From Streptomyces sp. DvalAA-14 (lineage in GTDB: Bacteria; Actinomycetota; Actinomycetes; Streptomycetales; Streptomycetaceae): a stretch of DNA of 64,000 nucleotides. How positions within the stretch are numbered: position 1 is the stretch's first letter; each line of letters opens with the position of its first letter. The DNA lies in contig NZ_FMCH01000325.1 in NCBI RefSeq assembly GCF_900091855.1, positions 62,001-126,000 on the forward strand, given 5' to 3'. A program made the translations under genes and the position numbers. Below, piece by piece: positions 6,751 through 14,655 of this stretch. The notes beneath the pieces are model-generated. The model was not told the origin of the DNA, searched no databases, and saw only the letters and a program-made list of their open reading frames with translations.

Positions 6751-9507
6751 ATGCAGGTAACACGCCGTCGAAGGCGTGTCGAGAAGACACATTTCGTCCT
6801 TCTCGGTCAGCGCGTCGGCCGCCGTGTCACACTCGTCACGGCAGGCATCACCGCGGTCGGTCTGGCCGCCACGGGAACCGCTTTCGCCCAGACCCACCAG
6901 TTCGGCACCCAGCAGGTCGGCCAGACCACCGCCAAGGGTCAGGTCATCTCCAGCGACCAGTACATCGACCCGTACGGCAGCCACCTCGTCATCAACGACG
7001 GCAAGATCATGTCGTCCTCGGTCAGCCCGGACGGCACCCACCTCGCCGCCTCGGTCACCGACGGCGACGGGGCGCTGACCATCGTCGACCTCAAGAGCTG
7101 GAAGGTCCAGCAGCTCGTCGGCAACAACGCTGCCGCCGACCTGAAGATCAGCGGCAACGACGTGGGCCAGGAAGGGCCCACCTACTCGCCCGACGGCAAG
7201 CAGCTGTGGCTCGGCCGGACCGACGGCTACACCAAGTTCACCGTGAATGCCGACGGCACCCTCGCCAACCCGACGGACATCAAGATCCCGGCGGACGGGC
7301 CCAAGCACGCGCTGGTGGGCGCGGCGGTGTTCTCGGCCGACGGCGCCACCGTCTATTCGGCGGTCAACGGCCAGAACCGGGTCGTCGCCATCAACACCTC
7401 GACCGGGGCCATCCAGCAGAGCTGGACCGTGGGCAACGCCCCGCGCGGCATCGTCAAGGTCGGCAACAAGCTCTACGTCAGCAACGAGGGCGGGCGCGCG
7501 GCCAGGCCCGGCGAGACCACGATCAACTCCTACAACACCCAGGTGCCGGCGAGCCCGGTGACCGCGGCCACCACAACCGGCACGGTCAGCGTCATCAATC
7601 TGGCCAAGCCGGACGCCGCCGTCGGAAGCATCAACGTCGGCCTGCACCCGACGGCGCTGTACGCCGCCAAGGGCGCGGTGTTCGTCACCAACACCGCCAC
7701 CAACGACGTGTCGGTCATCAAGACCTCCAACGACAAGGTCGTGCAGACCATCGCCACCCGGCCCTGGCCGGAGGCGTCGGTGGGCTACGAGCCGGACGCC
7801 GTGACGCTCACCGCCGACGGCCACCTGCTGGTGACGCTCGGCCGCGCCAACGCGGTCGCGGTCTACCGGTACACCAGCCCGCAGCAGCCGGTCAGTTACG
7901 TCGGCCTGCTGCCGACGGACTACTTCCCCGCGGAGATCGCCACCGTCGGGAACCAGGTGGTGGTGTCCAACACCCGTGGTATCGACGCTCTGCGCCCCAC
8001 CACCAGCGCCGGGCACGGCACCCACGACACCACGTCGAGCCTCCAGCACTTCACGCTGCCGAGCGACAAGACCATCAAGTCCGAGACGGCCAAGGTCTTC
8101 CAGCAGAACGGCTGGACGAGCGGAGCCGTCAAGGAGGCCAAGGCCAAGAGCAAGGCGAAGCCGGTGCCGGTCCCGGTGCGGCTCGGCGACCCCTCGACGA
8201 TCAAGCACGTCTTCCTGATCGTCAAGGAGAACCGGACCTACGACCAGGTCCTCGGCGACATCCCGCAGGGCAACGGCGACCCGGCGCTGACCCAGTTCGG
8301 CGAGAACGTGACGCCGAACCAGCACGCGCTGGCCGAGCAGTTCGGACTGTACGACAACACGTACGACATCGGTACCAACTCGGCCGAGGGCCACAACTGG
8401 CTGATGCAGGCCGACAACCCGGAGTACACCGAGTCCTCGGCCGGTGAGTACCTGCGCAGTTACGACACCGAGGACGACGCGCTCGGCCACCAGGAGAGCG
8501 GCTTCCTGTGGACCGGTGCGCAGGCGGCCGACAAGACGGTGCGGGACTTCGGCGAGTTCCAGCAGTTCCTGACCAAGCCGGCCGCCGCGAGCTGGCAGAA
8601 CCTGTACTGCGACGCCAAGAACATGGCCGCCACCGGGCAGGGCACCGCCTACCCGCTGGACTCCTCGTCACCGATCCCGTCGCTCAACGACGTGTCGGTG
8701 CCCGGCTTCCCGAAGTTCGACACCAGCGTCCCGGATGTCTACCGGGAGCAGATCTGGCAGCAGGACTTCGCGAAGAACGGTCCGGCGAACCTGAACATGT
8801 TCTGGCTGTCCAGCGACCACACCGGCGGCCCGGCGAGCCCGGCCGCCCAGGTCGCCGACAACGACCTCGCGGTCGGCAAGATGGTCGACACCATCTCGCA
8901 CAGCCCGTACTGGAAGGACTCGGCGATCTTCGTCGTCGAGGACGACTCGCAGGCCGGCCTCGACCACGTCGACGGCCACCGCGCCCCGATCCAGATCATC
9001 AGCCCCTACGCCCAGCACGGCGTGGTCGACAGCCACTACTACTCGCAGATCACCATGATCCGCACCATCGAGCAGATCCTCGGCATCCAGCCGATGAACC
9101 AGAAGGACAGCGCGGCCACCCCGATGACCGGCGCGTTCACCCAGAAGGCGAACCTCAAGCCGTTCAACGCGCTGGCCAACCGGACCTCCCTGACCGACGG
9201 TCTGAGCACTCCGCCCGCGTGCGGTGTCGACACCCCGGCGCCGCAGGACCCCAGCGCGGCGCCCGTGCCGTCCACGAAGGTGCCGGCGGCCGCGCAGAAG
9301 GTCGCCGCGCAGTGGAACACCTGGAAGTCGCACCAGCGGCTGACCGGCCCCAACGCCGTCCCCGACTACGCCAATCCCGCCCAGATGAACCACCTCACGT
9401 GGTACGAGACGCACAACTGGGCCAAGCCCTACCCCGGCGAGGCCAAGGTCTTCGCGCCGAACGACGTGCCCGGCGCGTACATCCCGTCGTCGGACAACGA
9501 CGACTGA
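6751..9507 (+). CDS. Secreted YncE-like beta-propeller fused to phosphoesterase
   Basis: The 918-residue protein has a signal peptide (VTLVTAGITAVGLAATGTAFA, about residues 29-49). Residues about 55-450 carry YVTN-type propeller repeats (PDGTHLAASVTDGDG, FSADGATVYSAVNGQ, TNDVSVIKTSNDK, LTADGHLLVTLG). From about residue 485 a phosphoesterase domain of the phospholipase C/acid phosphatase type begins (HVFLIVKENRTYDQVLGD) and includes NSAEGHNWLMQ and the metal-site-like FVVEDDSQAGLDHVDGHRAP. This matches the known bifunctional YncE/alkaline-phosphatase-like architecture. The substrate is likely a phosphate ester outside the cell. It follows the ABC exporter genes by 3 bp. Confidence 0.9.
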   Translation: MQVTRRRRRVEKTHFVLLGQRVGRRVTLVTAGITAVGLAATGTAFAQTHQFGTQQVGQTTAKGQVISSDQYIDPYGSHLVINDGKIMSSSVSPDGTHLAASVTDGDGALTIVDLKSWKVQQLVGNNAAADLKISGNDVGQEGPTYSPDGKQLWLGRTDGYTKFTVNADGTLANPTDIKIPADGPKHALVGAAVFSADGATVYSAVNGQNRVVAINTSTGAIQQSWTVGNAPRGIVKVGNKLYVSNEGGRAARPGETTINSYNTQVPASPVTAATTTGTVSVINLAKPDAAVGSINVGLHPTALYAAKGAVFVTNTATNDVSVIKTSNDKVVQTIATRPWPEASVGYEPDAVTLTADGHLLVTLGRANAVAVYRYTSPQQPVSYVGLLPTDYFPAEIATVGNQVVVSNTRGIDALRPTTSAGHGTHDTTSSLQHFTLPSDKTIKSETAKVFQQNGWTSGAVKEAKAKSKAKPVPVPVRLGDPSTIKHVFLIVKENRTYDQVLGDIPQGNGDPALTQFGENVTPNQHALAEQFGLYDNTYDIGTNSAEGHNWLMQADNPEYTESSAGEYLRSYDTEDDALGHQESGFLWTGAQAADKTVRDFGEFQQFLTKPAAASWQNLYCDAKNMAATGQGTAYPLDSSSPIPSLNDVSVPGFPKFDTSVPDVYREQIWQQDFAKNGPANLNMFWLSSDHTGGPASPAAQVADNDLAVGKMVDTISHSPYWKDSAIFVVEDDSQAGLDHVDGHRAPIQIISPYAQHGVVDSHYYSQITMIRTIEQILGIQPMNQKDSAATPMTGAFTQKANLKPFNALANRTSLTDGLSTPPACGVDTPAPQDPSAAPVPSTKVPAAAQKVAAQWNTWKSHQRLTGPNAVPDYANPAQMNHLTWYETHNWAKPYPGEAKVFAPNDVPGAYIPSSDNDD

Positions 9508-9527
9508 CCTGATCCGAACGCGTCAAA

Positions 9528-9561
9528 GGCCCCCGGCCGGCGTCACCGCCGGCCGGGGGCC
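9528..9561. terminator. Perfect 14-bp hairpin, bidirectional terminator
   Basis: GGCCCCCGGCCGGC at 9528-9541 pairs exactly with GCCGGCCGGGGGCC at 9548-9561 around the six-base loop GTCACC. It sits 20 bp after the phosphoesterase stop and before the convergent gene ending at 9669. It has no U-tract, as is usual in streptomycetes. Confidence 0.85.
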
Positions 9562-9668
9562 CACGCTTCGGCGCCGTTCGCCGGCCGGTGCGGGAAGTTG
9601 CCGGTCGCGCGCACGCCGACCGGGCGGGAGAACGACGCCGACCCTTGGCGACGGGACCTCCCGTCGAG

Positions 9669-9878
9669 TCAGCGGTCGCGGGCCGACCTGACCGCGCGGC
9701 GCAGCGAGTCGGCCAGCGCGCCGGCGGCGGCGATCGGCGGCAGCCACCACGCGTTCACCCCGCCCGCCGCCAGTGCGGCGGTGGCGCCGAGCGCCAGCAG
9801 CACCCAGAGGGCGACCCGCCAGTCGTCGCCGATGACGAAGTCGTACCAGAAGAGGCCGAAGGCCCGGAGCCGCTTCAT
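9669..9878 (-). CDS. Small two-helix membrane protein, 69 aa
   Basis: The ATG at 9876-9878 overlaps the stop of the upstream membrane gene (ATGA), and GGAAGGG lies 9 nt before it; an earlier ATG at 9887 is too close to that site. The protein begins with a short amphipathic helix and YDFVIGDDW. Two hydrophobic segments follow (VALWVLLALGATAALAAGGV and WWLPPIAAAGALA) and a basic tail. It is probably a membrane partner of the COG4280-like protein, to which it is translationally coupled. Confidence 0.8.
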   Translation of the reverse strand: MKRLRAFGLFWYDFVIGDDWRVALWVLLALGATAALAAGGVNAWWLPPIAAAGALADSLRRAVRSARDR

Positions 9879-10645
9879 CGCGGACATCCCTTCCCCGCCG
9901 GACGCGCGGTGGCAGTACGGACCGCGGCGGCACGCAGCACGCGCGTGCAACCGAGGGCGAACAGCGCCACGGCCGGCACCAGGACCAGCAGCGCCGCATC
10001 CGACCCCGGCCATGTCACCTGCGCGCCCTCGGCGGACCAGAAGATGCCGAAAGCCGTCAGCAGGGTGCCGACGGCGAATTTCAGGGTGTTCTCGGGCACG
10101 CGGGCCAGCGGCGCCCGGACGGCGAAGCCCGCGCCGGCCACCACGACGACGGCCAGCACCGCGCCGAGCGCGGCCAGCGGCACGTCGTGCTGGCTGCCGC
10201 CGAAAGTGACCACGATGAAAGCGACTTCGAGACCTTCCAGCGCGACGCCTTTGAAGGCGAGGCTGAACGCGTACCAGTCCTGCACCGTGCCGCGCCGCTC
10301 GGCCGGTGCCCGCGCGGCGGCGGCGACGCCCCGGGCGAAAGCGGCCGACTCGTCGCGCTGTTCCTTCCAGCCGGACGCGCGCAGCACCGCCTTGCGCAGC
10401 CACTGAAGGCCGAAGAGCAGCAGCAGCGTGCCGACCACCACCCGCAGCGCGCCCAGCGGGATCTGTGCGACTGCCGGGCCGAGCGCCCCGACCACGGCGG
10501 CCAGGGCGAGCAGTGCGGCGCCCGCCCCCTGGAGCGCGGACCGCCAGTGGCGGCCACTGCCCGCCGCCAGGACCACGGTCAGCGCCTCCACTCCTTCCAC
10601 CGCACAGGCGAGGAACACGGTGAGGACCAGCGCCACCGGACTCAT
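9875..10645 (-). CDS. COG4280-like polytopic membrane protein with duplicated E-G-x-E motif
   Basis: The 256-residue protein has about six to seven membrane helices. It contains two copies of an acidic motif inside a helix: E17-G-V-E20 (AVEGVEALTVVLA) and E137-G-L-E140 (ALEGLEVAFIVVTFG). This suggests an internally duplicated transporter fold. The motif recalls the R-E-G-L-E of Ftr1 iron permeases, though the Arg is absent and I do not claim that function. The ATG at 10645 has a perfect GGGAGGT 7 nt upstream. The gene is divergent from the one at 10893, with two dyad operators between them. Confidence 0.75.
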   Translation of the reverse strand: MSPVALVLTVFLACAVEGVEALTVVLAAGSGRHWRSALQGAGAALLALAAVVGALGPAVAQIPLGALRVVVGTLLLLFGLQWLRKAVLRASGWKEQRDESAAFARGVAAAARAPAERRGTVQDWYAFSLAFKGVALEGLEVAFIVVTFGGSQHDVPLAALGAVLAVVVVAGAGFAVRAPLARVPENTLKFAVGTLLTAFGIFWSAEGAQVTWPGSDAALLVLVPAVALFALGCTRVLRAAAVRTATARPAGKGCPR

Positions 10646-10740
10646 GCCGTACCTCCCTTTCGCGGACGCCCGCCCAGGAGCGGAGCGGAGCGGTTGTCGG
10701 GCGCGGACGTGCGGGCTGGTGCCCATCGGGCCGCCACTAC

Positions 10741-10758
10741 GTCTACAGTCTTGTAAAC
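10741..10758. promoter_or_regulatory. Dyad operator site 1 (BlaI-like)
   Basis: GTCTACAGTCTTGTAAAC is an imperfect 8+2+8 inverted repeat (6 of 8 arm positions pair) with the TACA/TGTA core expected for BlaI/MecI-type repressors. It lies about 95 bp upstream of the COG4280-like start and shares its left arm exactly with site 2. Confidence 0.6.
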
Positions 10759-10834
10759 GATGCTCCTCGCAGTGTGCCACGGGACGTCGACACGTCCTTG
10801 CGCGAGGGCCGGTGATGCCGCCGGCCCGCTCATC

Positions 10835-10852
10835 GTCTACAGTGCTGTAGAC
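10835..10852. promoter_or_regulatory. Dyad operator site 2, perfect arms (BlaI-like)
   Basis: GTCTACAGTGCTGTAGAC has perfect 8-bp arms around TG. It lies about 40 bp upstream of the chosen start of the 10893 gene and would overlap its promoter or leader. The likely regulator is the BlaI-type protein encoded at 12794-13186. Confidence 0.7.
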
Positions 10853-10892
10853 ACTGATGGATGTGGCGCACGGTAGCGCCGGGAGAACGGCG

Positions 10893-11741
10893 GTGCCCAT
10901 GGAACACGGCGGACGCGGCTACGGCACGGCCACCGGCGCAGGCCCGGTGACGGATCCGGGGCCGGCCGGACCCCGCGGGACCACCGGGCCGGCAACGGCC
11001 CAGGTCTGGAGCAAGGTACCCGAGGTCACCGTCCTCTTCTGGGTGACCAAGATCCTCACCACCGGGATGGGTGAGACCACCTCCGACTTCCTGTCGAAGT
11101 CCCCGGCGCTGGGTGGCGCGATCGGCCTGATCGGCATCGTCGGCTTCATGTGGCTCCAGTTCCGCTCCACCCGCTACTCGCCGTGGACGTACTGGTCCGC
11201 GATCGTCATGGTCAGCGTCTTCGGCACCATGGCCGCCGACATCGTGCACGTCGTCGGCATCCCCTACCTGGTGACCACCCCGGTGTTCATCCTGGTGCTG
11301 GCCGGCGTGCTGATCGCCTGGTACCGCAGCGAGGGCACGCTGTCGATCCACAGCATCCGCACCCCGCGCCGCGAGAAGTTCTACTGGGCGACCGTGCTGG
11401 CCACCTTCGCCCTCGGCACCGCGGCCGGGGACCTGACCGCCACCACCTTCCACCTCGGCTACTTCTCCTCGGGCGTACTCTTCGCCGTGCTGATCGCCGT
11501 CCCGGCACTGGCCCGGCTGCTGGGTCTCAACGCGGTGGCCGCCTTCTGGTGGGCGTACGTCCTGACCCGCCCACTGGGCGCCTCCTTCGCGGACTGGATG
11601 GGCGTCTCCAAGGACCGGGGCGGCCTCGGCTGGGGCACCGGCCCGGTCAGCCTCGCGCTCACCGTCCTGATCGCCGCGCTCGTCGCCTGCCTGGCCGCCC
11701 AGCACCGGCGCCGCGCGCGGGCGGGCCTTCCGCCCGCCTGA
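10893..11741 (+). CDS. COG4705-like polytopic membrane protein
   Basis: After a 50-residue Gly/Pro-rich N-terminus, the protein has about seven to eight helices. It has two related acidic motifs, KILTTGMGETTSDFL and LGTAAGDLTATTFHLG, and the paired FGTMAADIVHV, suggesting repeated units. This pattern is that of the uncharacterised COG4705 membrane proteins. I chose the GTG at 10893 because GGGAGA lies 6 nt upstream. An ATG at 10857 lies almost inside operator 2 and would need a leaderless message; an ATG at 10899 is also possible. The role is unknown. The shared divergent control region suggests it works with the COG4280-like protein. Confidence 0.75.
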   Translation: MPMEHGGRGYGTATGAGPVTDPGPAGPRGTTGPATAQVWSKVPEVTVLFWVTKILTTGMGETTSDFLSKSPALGGAIGLIGIVGFMWLQFRSTRYSPWTYWSAIVMVSVFGTMAADIVHVVGIPYLVTTPVFILVLAGVLIAWYRSEGTLSIHSIRTPRREKFYWATVLATFALGTAAGDLTATTFHLGYFSSGVLFAVLIAVPALARLLGLNAVAAFWWAYVLTRPLGASFADWMGVSKDRGGLGWGTGPVSLALTVLIAALVACLAAQHRRRARAGLPPA

Positions 11742-11867
11742 CATCCGCGGTGCGGGCCACAGGTGCTCTGCGCCGGGCAACCGCCGACTCCCGGCCTTCG
11801 AAGCCCGGTCGGTGCCGGACCGCGGGGCCGGGGCCGGGGCTGTGTGCGGAGTCCGGGCCGTCCATGG

Positions 11868-12797
11868 CTACGCCTCGGAATGCTCCATCAACGCGTGCAG
11901 GTGACCGATGGCGACAAAGGTCGCCGACCAGCACACCAGGATCGTTGCCGCGATCACGGCCCAGGCGAGCCACCGGCGGGCCGGCGGGCGAAGCAGGAGA
12001 TCGACCCGCCGACCCACGTCGTTCCACGCGCCGCCGAGGCTCCCCTCGGGCGCGGGCCGCGCAGCGGACGCGAGGGCCGCGGCCGCGAGGGCGCGGGCGA
12101 CGGCCCCGCGATCGCCGAGCTCCCGTGCCGCGCTCTCGTCGGCCCACCGCTCGACGGCCAGATCGACGGCGCGCGAAACCGGGCGCAGCGACGGGTTGGC
12201 CGCCGCGGCCAGCCGTCCCAGCTGGACGTAGCGGTGGTGGTGATGCCGCAGATGGGAATCCTCGTGCGCCAGCAAGGCGCGGCGCTGCGGAGCGGGCAGG
12301 TGTCTGAGCATGCCCGTGGAGACCACGATGCGACGATGACGGCCGGGGATCGTGTAGGCGACGGCCGCGTCGTCCTCGACGAGAGCCAGGTCCCCGCCCA
12401 GCGACGGCAGCGACGCGGCGGCCACGGACGCACGGCGGGCCTGGCGTACGACCCGCAGCAGATGGGCGCCCGCGGATGCGAGCAGCACCGCGGCGACCAG
12501 TCCGGCAACGGCGCACAGGGCGGGAGGCACCGGCAGGATGGCACGCAGGGCGGCCGGGGACCAGTGGTGCAGCCCGGACAGGAAGGGCGCCTCGGCCAGG
12601 GCTATGACGGCCCCGAGGCAGAGCAGCAGCCCGGTCGCCAGCGCGACGGTCAGGGCGAGGCAGGTCAGCAGCACGGTCGCTGTCGCGGGCGTCAACCGCG
12701 TGCCCAACCGGCCGGCCGACCACGCACTCAGTACCCCGAGCACGAAGGGCACGGCAGCCGCACCGAGGACGGCCCAGTCGTTCAAGGCGGCCGTCAC
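11868..12797 (-). CDS. M56 (BlaR1-like) membrane metalloprotease
   Basis: The 309-residue protein has three to four N-terminal helices and a zinc-protease motif H178-E-D-S-H182, followed by a His-rich run and a downstream acidic VERWADESAA that fits the third ligand. A final helix (LAWAVIAATILVCWSATFVAI) closes the protein. It lacks the C-terminal penicillin-binding sensor of true BlaR1, as is common in actinobacterial M56 proteins. It overlaps the BlaI-type gene by 4 nt. The family cleaves or inactivates the partner repressor in response to a signal; the signal here is unknown. Confidence 0.85.
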   Translation of the reverse strand: MTAALNDWAVLGAAAVPFVLGVLSAWSAGRLGTRLTPATATVLLTCLALTVALATGLLLCLGAVIALAEAPFLSGLHHWSPAALRAILPVPPALCAVAGLVAAVLLASAGAHLLRVVRQARRASVAAASLPSLGGDLALVEDDAAVAYTIPGRHRRIVVSTGMLRHLPAPQRRALLAHEDSHLRHHHHRYVQLGRLAAAANPSLRPVSRAVDLAVERWADESAARELGDRGAVARALAAAALASAARPAPEGSLGGAWNDVGRRVDLLLRPPARRWLAWAVIAATILVCWSATFVAIGHLHALMEHSEA

Positions 12798-13186
12798 GGC
12801 TTGTCCTGCCGCTCGGACTCGTCGAGCAGCGCGCGCAGCAGGATCTCGGTCTCCTCGTCCAACGAGCCGACGAAACGGGCCAGAACGCTCGTGCGATCCT
12901 TGCCCGCCTCCAGCAGCATGCGCATCCGATGGGCGGTGACGGCCGCTTCGGCATCGACCGCGCCGCCGCCGGCCAATCGGTAGGCGAACGCCCGCCCCCG
13001 CGGGGAGCGTTGGAGCACCCCTTTCACATACAGCCGGGACAGGGCGGTCAGCACCGTGTTGTACGCGAGGCCGTCCCCCAATTCCGCCTGGACCTCAGAG
13101 GCGGTCCTCGGGTCGCCCGCCGCCGCCAGACACGCGATGACCTCCCGCTCCAGACCGCCGGGCGAACGACTCCGCCTCGCGTTCAT
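12794..13186 (-). CDS. BlaI/MecI/CopY-family transcriptional repressor
   Basis: The 130-residue protein has a winged helix (LEREVIACLAAAGDPRTASEVQAEL, then YNTVLTALSRLYVKGVLQR and AFAYRLAG) and a C-terminal dimerisation region (LARFVGSLDEETEILLRALLDE) typical of BlaI. It is translationally coupled to the M56 protease gene. In the family, dimers bind TACA/TGTA dyads and release them when cleaved. The two dyads at 10741 and 10835 are the best local targets, and a weaker one lies in front of this gene at 13241. Confidence 0.9.
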   Translation of the reverse strand: MNARRSRSPGGLEREVIACLAAAGDPRTASEVQAELGDGLAYNTVLTALSRLYVKGVLQRSPRGRAFAYRLAGGGAVDAEAAVTAHRMRMLLEAGKDRTSVLARFVGSLDEETEILLRALLDESERQDKP

Positions 13187-13240
13187 CTCGGCCTTCCGCT
13201 ACGCGCCACGCCGCACCGCTCCGGACCGCGGGTGCTGTGT

Positions 13241-13256
13241 TCTGCAGTTTGTCAGA
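13241..13256. promoter_or_regulatory. Weak dyad upstream of the BlaI-type gene
   Basis: TCTGCAGTTTGTCAGA has matching TCTG/CAGA ends and partial similarity to the two stronger dyads (TCTACAG). It lies about 55 bp upstream of the repressor start, where an autoregulatory site would be expected. The match is poor. Confidence 0.25.
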
Positions 13257-13298
13257 TCCGCTCCCCGGTGTTCAGTGGGCGCCCGGTCTTATAGCGTG

Positions 13299-13312
13299 CA
13301 CCGATATCGGTG
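13299..13312. promoter_or_regulatory. Perfect 14-bp palindrome upstream of the APC permease
   Basis: CACCGATATCGGTG is a perfect palindrome about 38 bp upstream of the permease start and just after TATAGCG, a possible -10 element. It is unlike the BlaI dyads. It probably binds a repressor not encoded nearby. Confidence 0.45.
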
Positions 13313-13349
13313 TCCGTAACGCCGGAACCGTGGCTGCGGGGGGTGAGCG

Positions 13350-14615
13350 ATGGGTATCCCGGCGAGGCCCGCCGACGCGGGTGAACTGAAGCGGCACCTG
13401 GGGTTGTTCGACGCCGTGGTGATCGGACTCGGGTCGATGCTGGGCGCGGGCGTCTTCGCCGCGCTCGCGCCGGCCGCGGCAGCCGGCGGGTCCGGGCTCC
13501 TGCCGGGTCTGGCGCTGGCCGCGGTGGTGGCGTACTGCAACGCCACCTCCTCAGCCCGGCTGGCCGCGCGTTACCCGCAGTCGGGCGGGACCTACGTCTA
13601 CGGCCGGGAACGGCTCGGCGAGTTCTGGGGGTACCTGGCCGGCTGGGGCTTCGTGGTCGGCAAGACCGCCTCGTGCGCGGCGATGGCCCTGACCGTCGGT
13701 TCCTACGTATGGCCCGGACACACGCACGCGGTCGCGGTCGCCGCCGTGGTGGCGCTGTCCGCGGTGAACTACCTGGGTGTCCAGAAGTCCGCCTGGCTGA
13801 CCAGGGGAATCGTCGCGGTCGTCCTGGCGGTGCTCGCCGCCGTGGTCGTCGCCTGCGTGACCGGCGGCGCAACCGACGCCGCTCACCTGCGCATCGGCGC
13901 GGACGTCGGCTTCGGCGGGGTGCTCCAGGCCGCCGGGCTGCTGTTCTTCGCCTTCGCCGGCTACGCGCGCATCGCCACCCTCGGCGAGGAGGTCCGCGAC
14001 CCGGGGCGGACCATCCCCCGGGCGATCCCGCTGGCGCTGGGCATCACCCTGGTCGTGTACGCGGCCGTCGCCGTCGCGGTCCTCCTGGTCCTCGGGCCGC
14101 AGCGGCTCGCCCACGGCGCCGCGCCGCTCGCCGACGCGGTGCGCACGGCCGGCCTGCCGGGGCTCGCCCCCGTCGTGCGGGTCGGCGCGGCCGTCGCGGC
14201 GGTGGGATCCCTGCTCGCCCTGATTCTCGGCGTCTCGCGCACCACCTTGGCCATGGCGCGGGACCGGCATCTGCCCCCTGCCCTGGCCGCCGTCCACCCG
14301 CGCTTCCAGGTACCGCACCGGGCCGAGTCGGCGGTGGGCATTGTCGTGGCCGTGCTGGCGGCCACCGCGGACATCCGCGGCGCGATCGGCTTCTCCTCCT
14401 TCGGTGTGCTGGCCTACTACGCCGTCGCCAACGCCTCGGCCTGGACCCTCAGCCCGGCCGAGGGACGGCCCGCGCGGATCGTGCCGGCCGTCGGCGCGGC
14501 CGGCTGCCTGGCCCTGGCCTTCGCCCTGCCGCCGGCCTCGGTCCTGTGGGGAGCCGTCGTGCTGGGGGCCGGCGCGGTCGGCTACGGCATACGCAAGGCC
14601 ACCGGACACGCCTGA
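13350..14615 (+). CDS. APC-superfamily amino acid/amine permease
   Basis: The 421-residue protein has about 11-12 helices. The first helix carries the APC signature GLGSMLGAGVFAALAPAAAAGG (about residues 26-47), followed by SARYPQSGGTYVYGRERLGEFWG, the usual second conserved block. The substrate is likely an amino acid or amine. The ATG at 13350 lies after GGGGG. It stands alone, convergent with the propeller gene at 14656, and may be controlled through the palindrome at 13299. Confidence 0.85.
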   Translation: MGIPARPADAGELKRHLGLFDAVVIGLGSMLGAGVFAALAPAAAAGGSGLLPGLALAAVVAYCNATSSARLAARYPQSGGTYVYGRERLGEFWGYLAGWGFVVGKTASCAAMALTVGSYVWPGHTHAVAVAAVVALSAVNYLGVQKSAWLTRGIVAVVLAVLAAVVVACVTGGATDAAHLRIGADVGFGGVLQAAGLLFFAFAGYARIATLGEEVRDPGRTIPRAIPLALGITLVVYAAVAVAVLLVLGPQRLAHGAAPLADAVRTAGLPGLAPVVRVGAAVAAVGSLLALILGVSRTTLAMARDRHLPPALAAVHPRFQVPHRAESAVGIVVAVLAATADIRGAIGFSSFGVLAYYAVANASAWTLSPAEGRPARIVPAVGAAGCLALAFALPPASVLWGAVVLGAGAVGYGIRKATGHA

Positions 14616-14655
14616 CGGGCCGGTCACGGCTGGAGCCGATCCGCGTCGTGGCCTG

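Noticed and set aside
5119-8490. 1123-codon minus-strand open frame opposite the ABC permease and phosphoesterase
   Set aside because: It is antisense to genes with clear domains; its sequence is low-complexity Arg/Gly/Val and is a product of high GC content.
10857-10892. Upstream ATG start for the COG4705-like gene
   Set aside because: It would put the start almost on operator 2 with no binding site; the GTG at 10893 has GGGAGA at good spacing. Not fully excluded.
11868-13186. Beta-lactam resistance (blaR1-blaI) system
   Set aside because: The M56 protein lacks the penicillin-sensor domain and no beta-lactamase is linked; the nearest candidate targets are membrane proteins.
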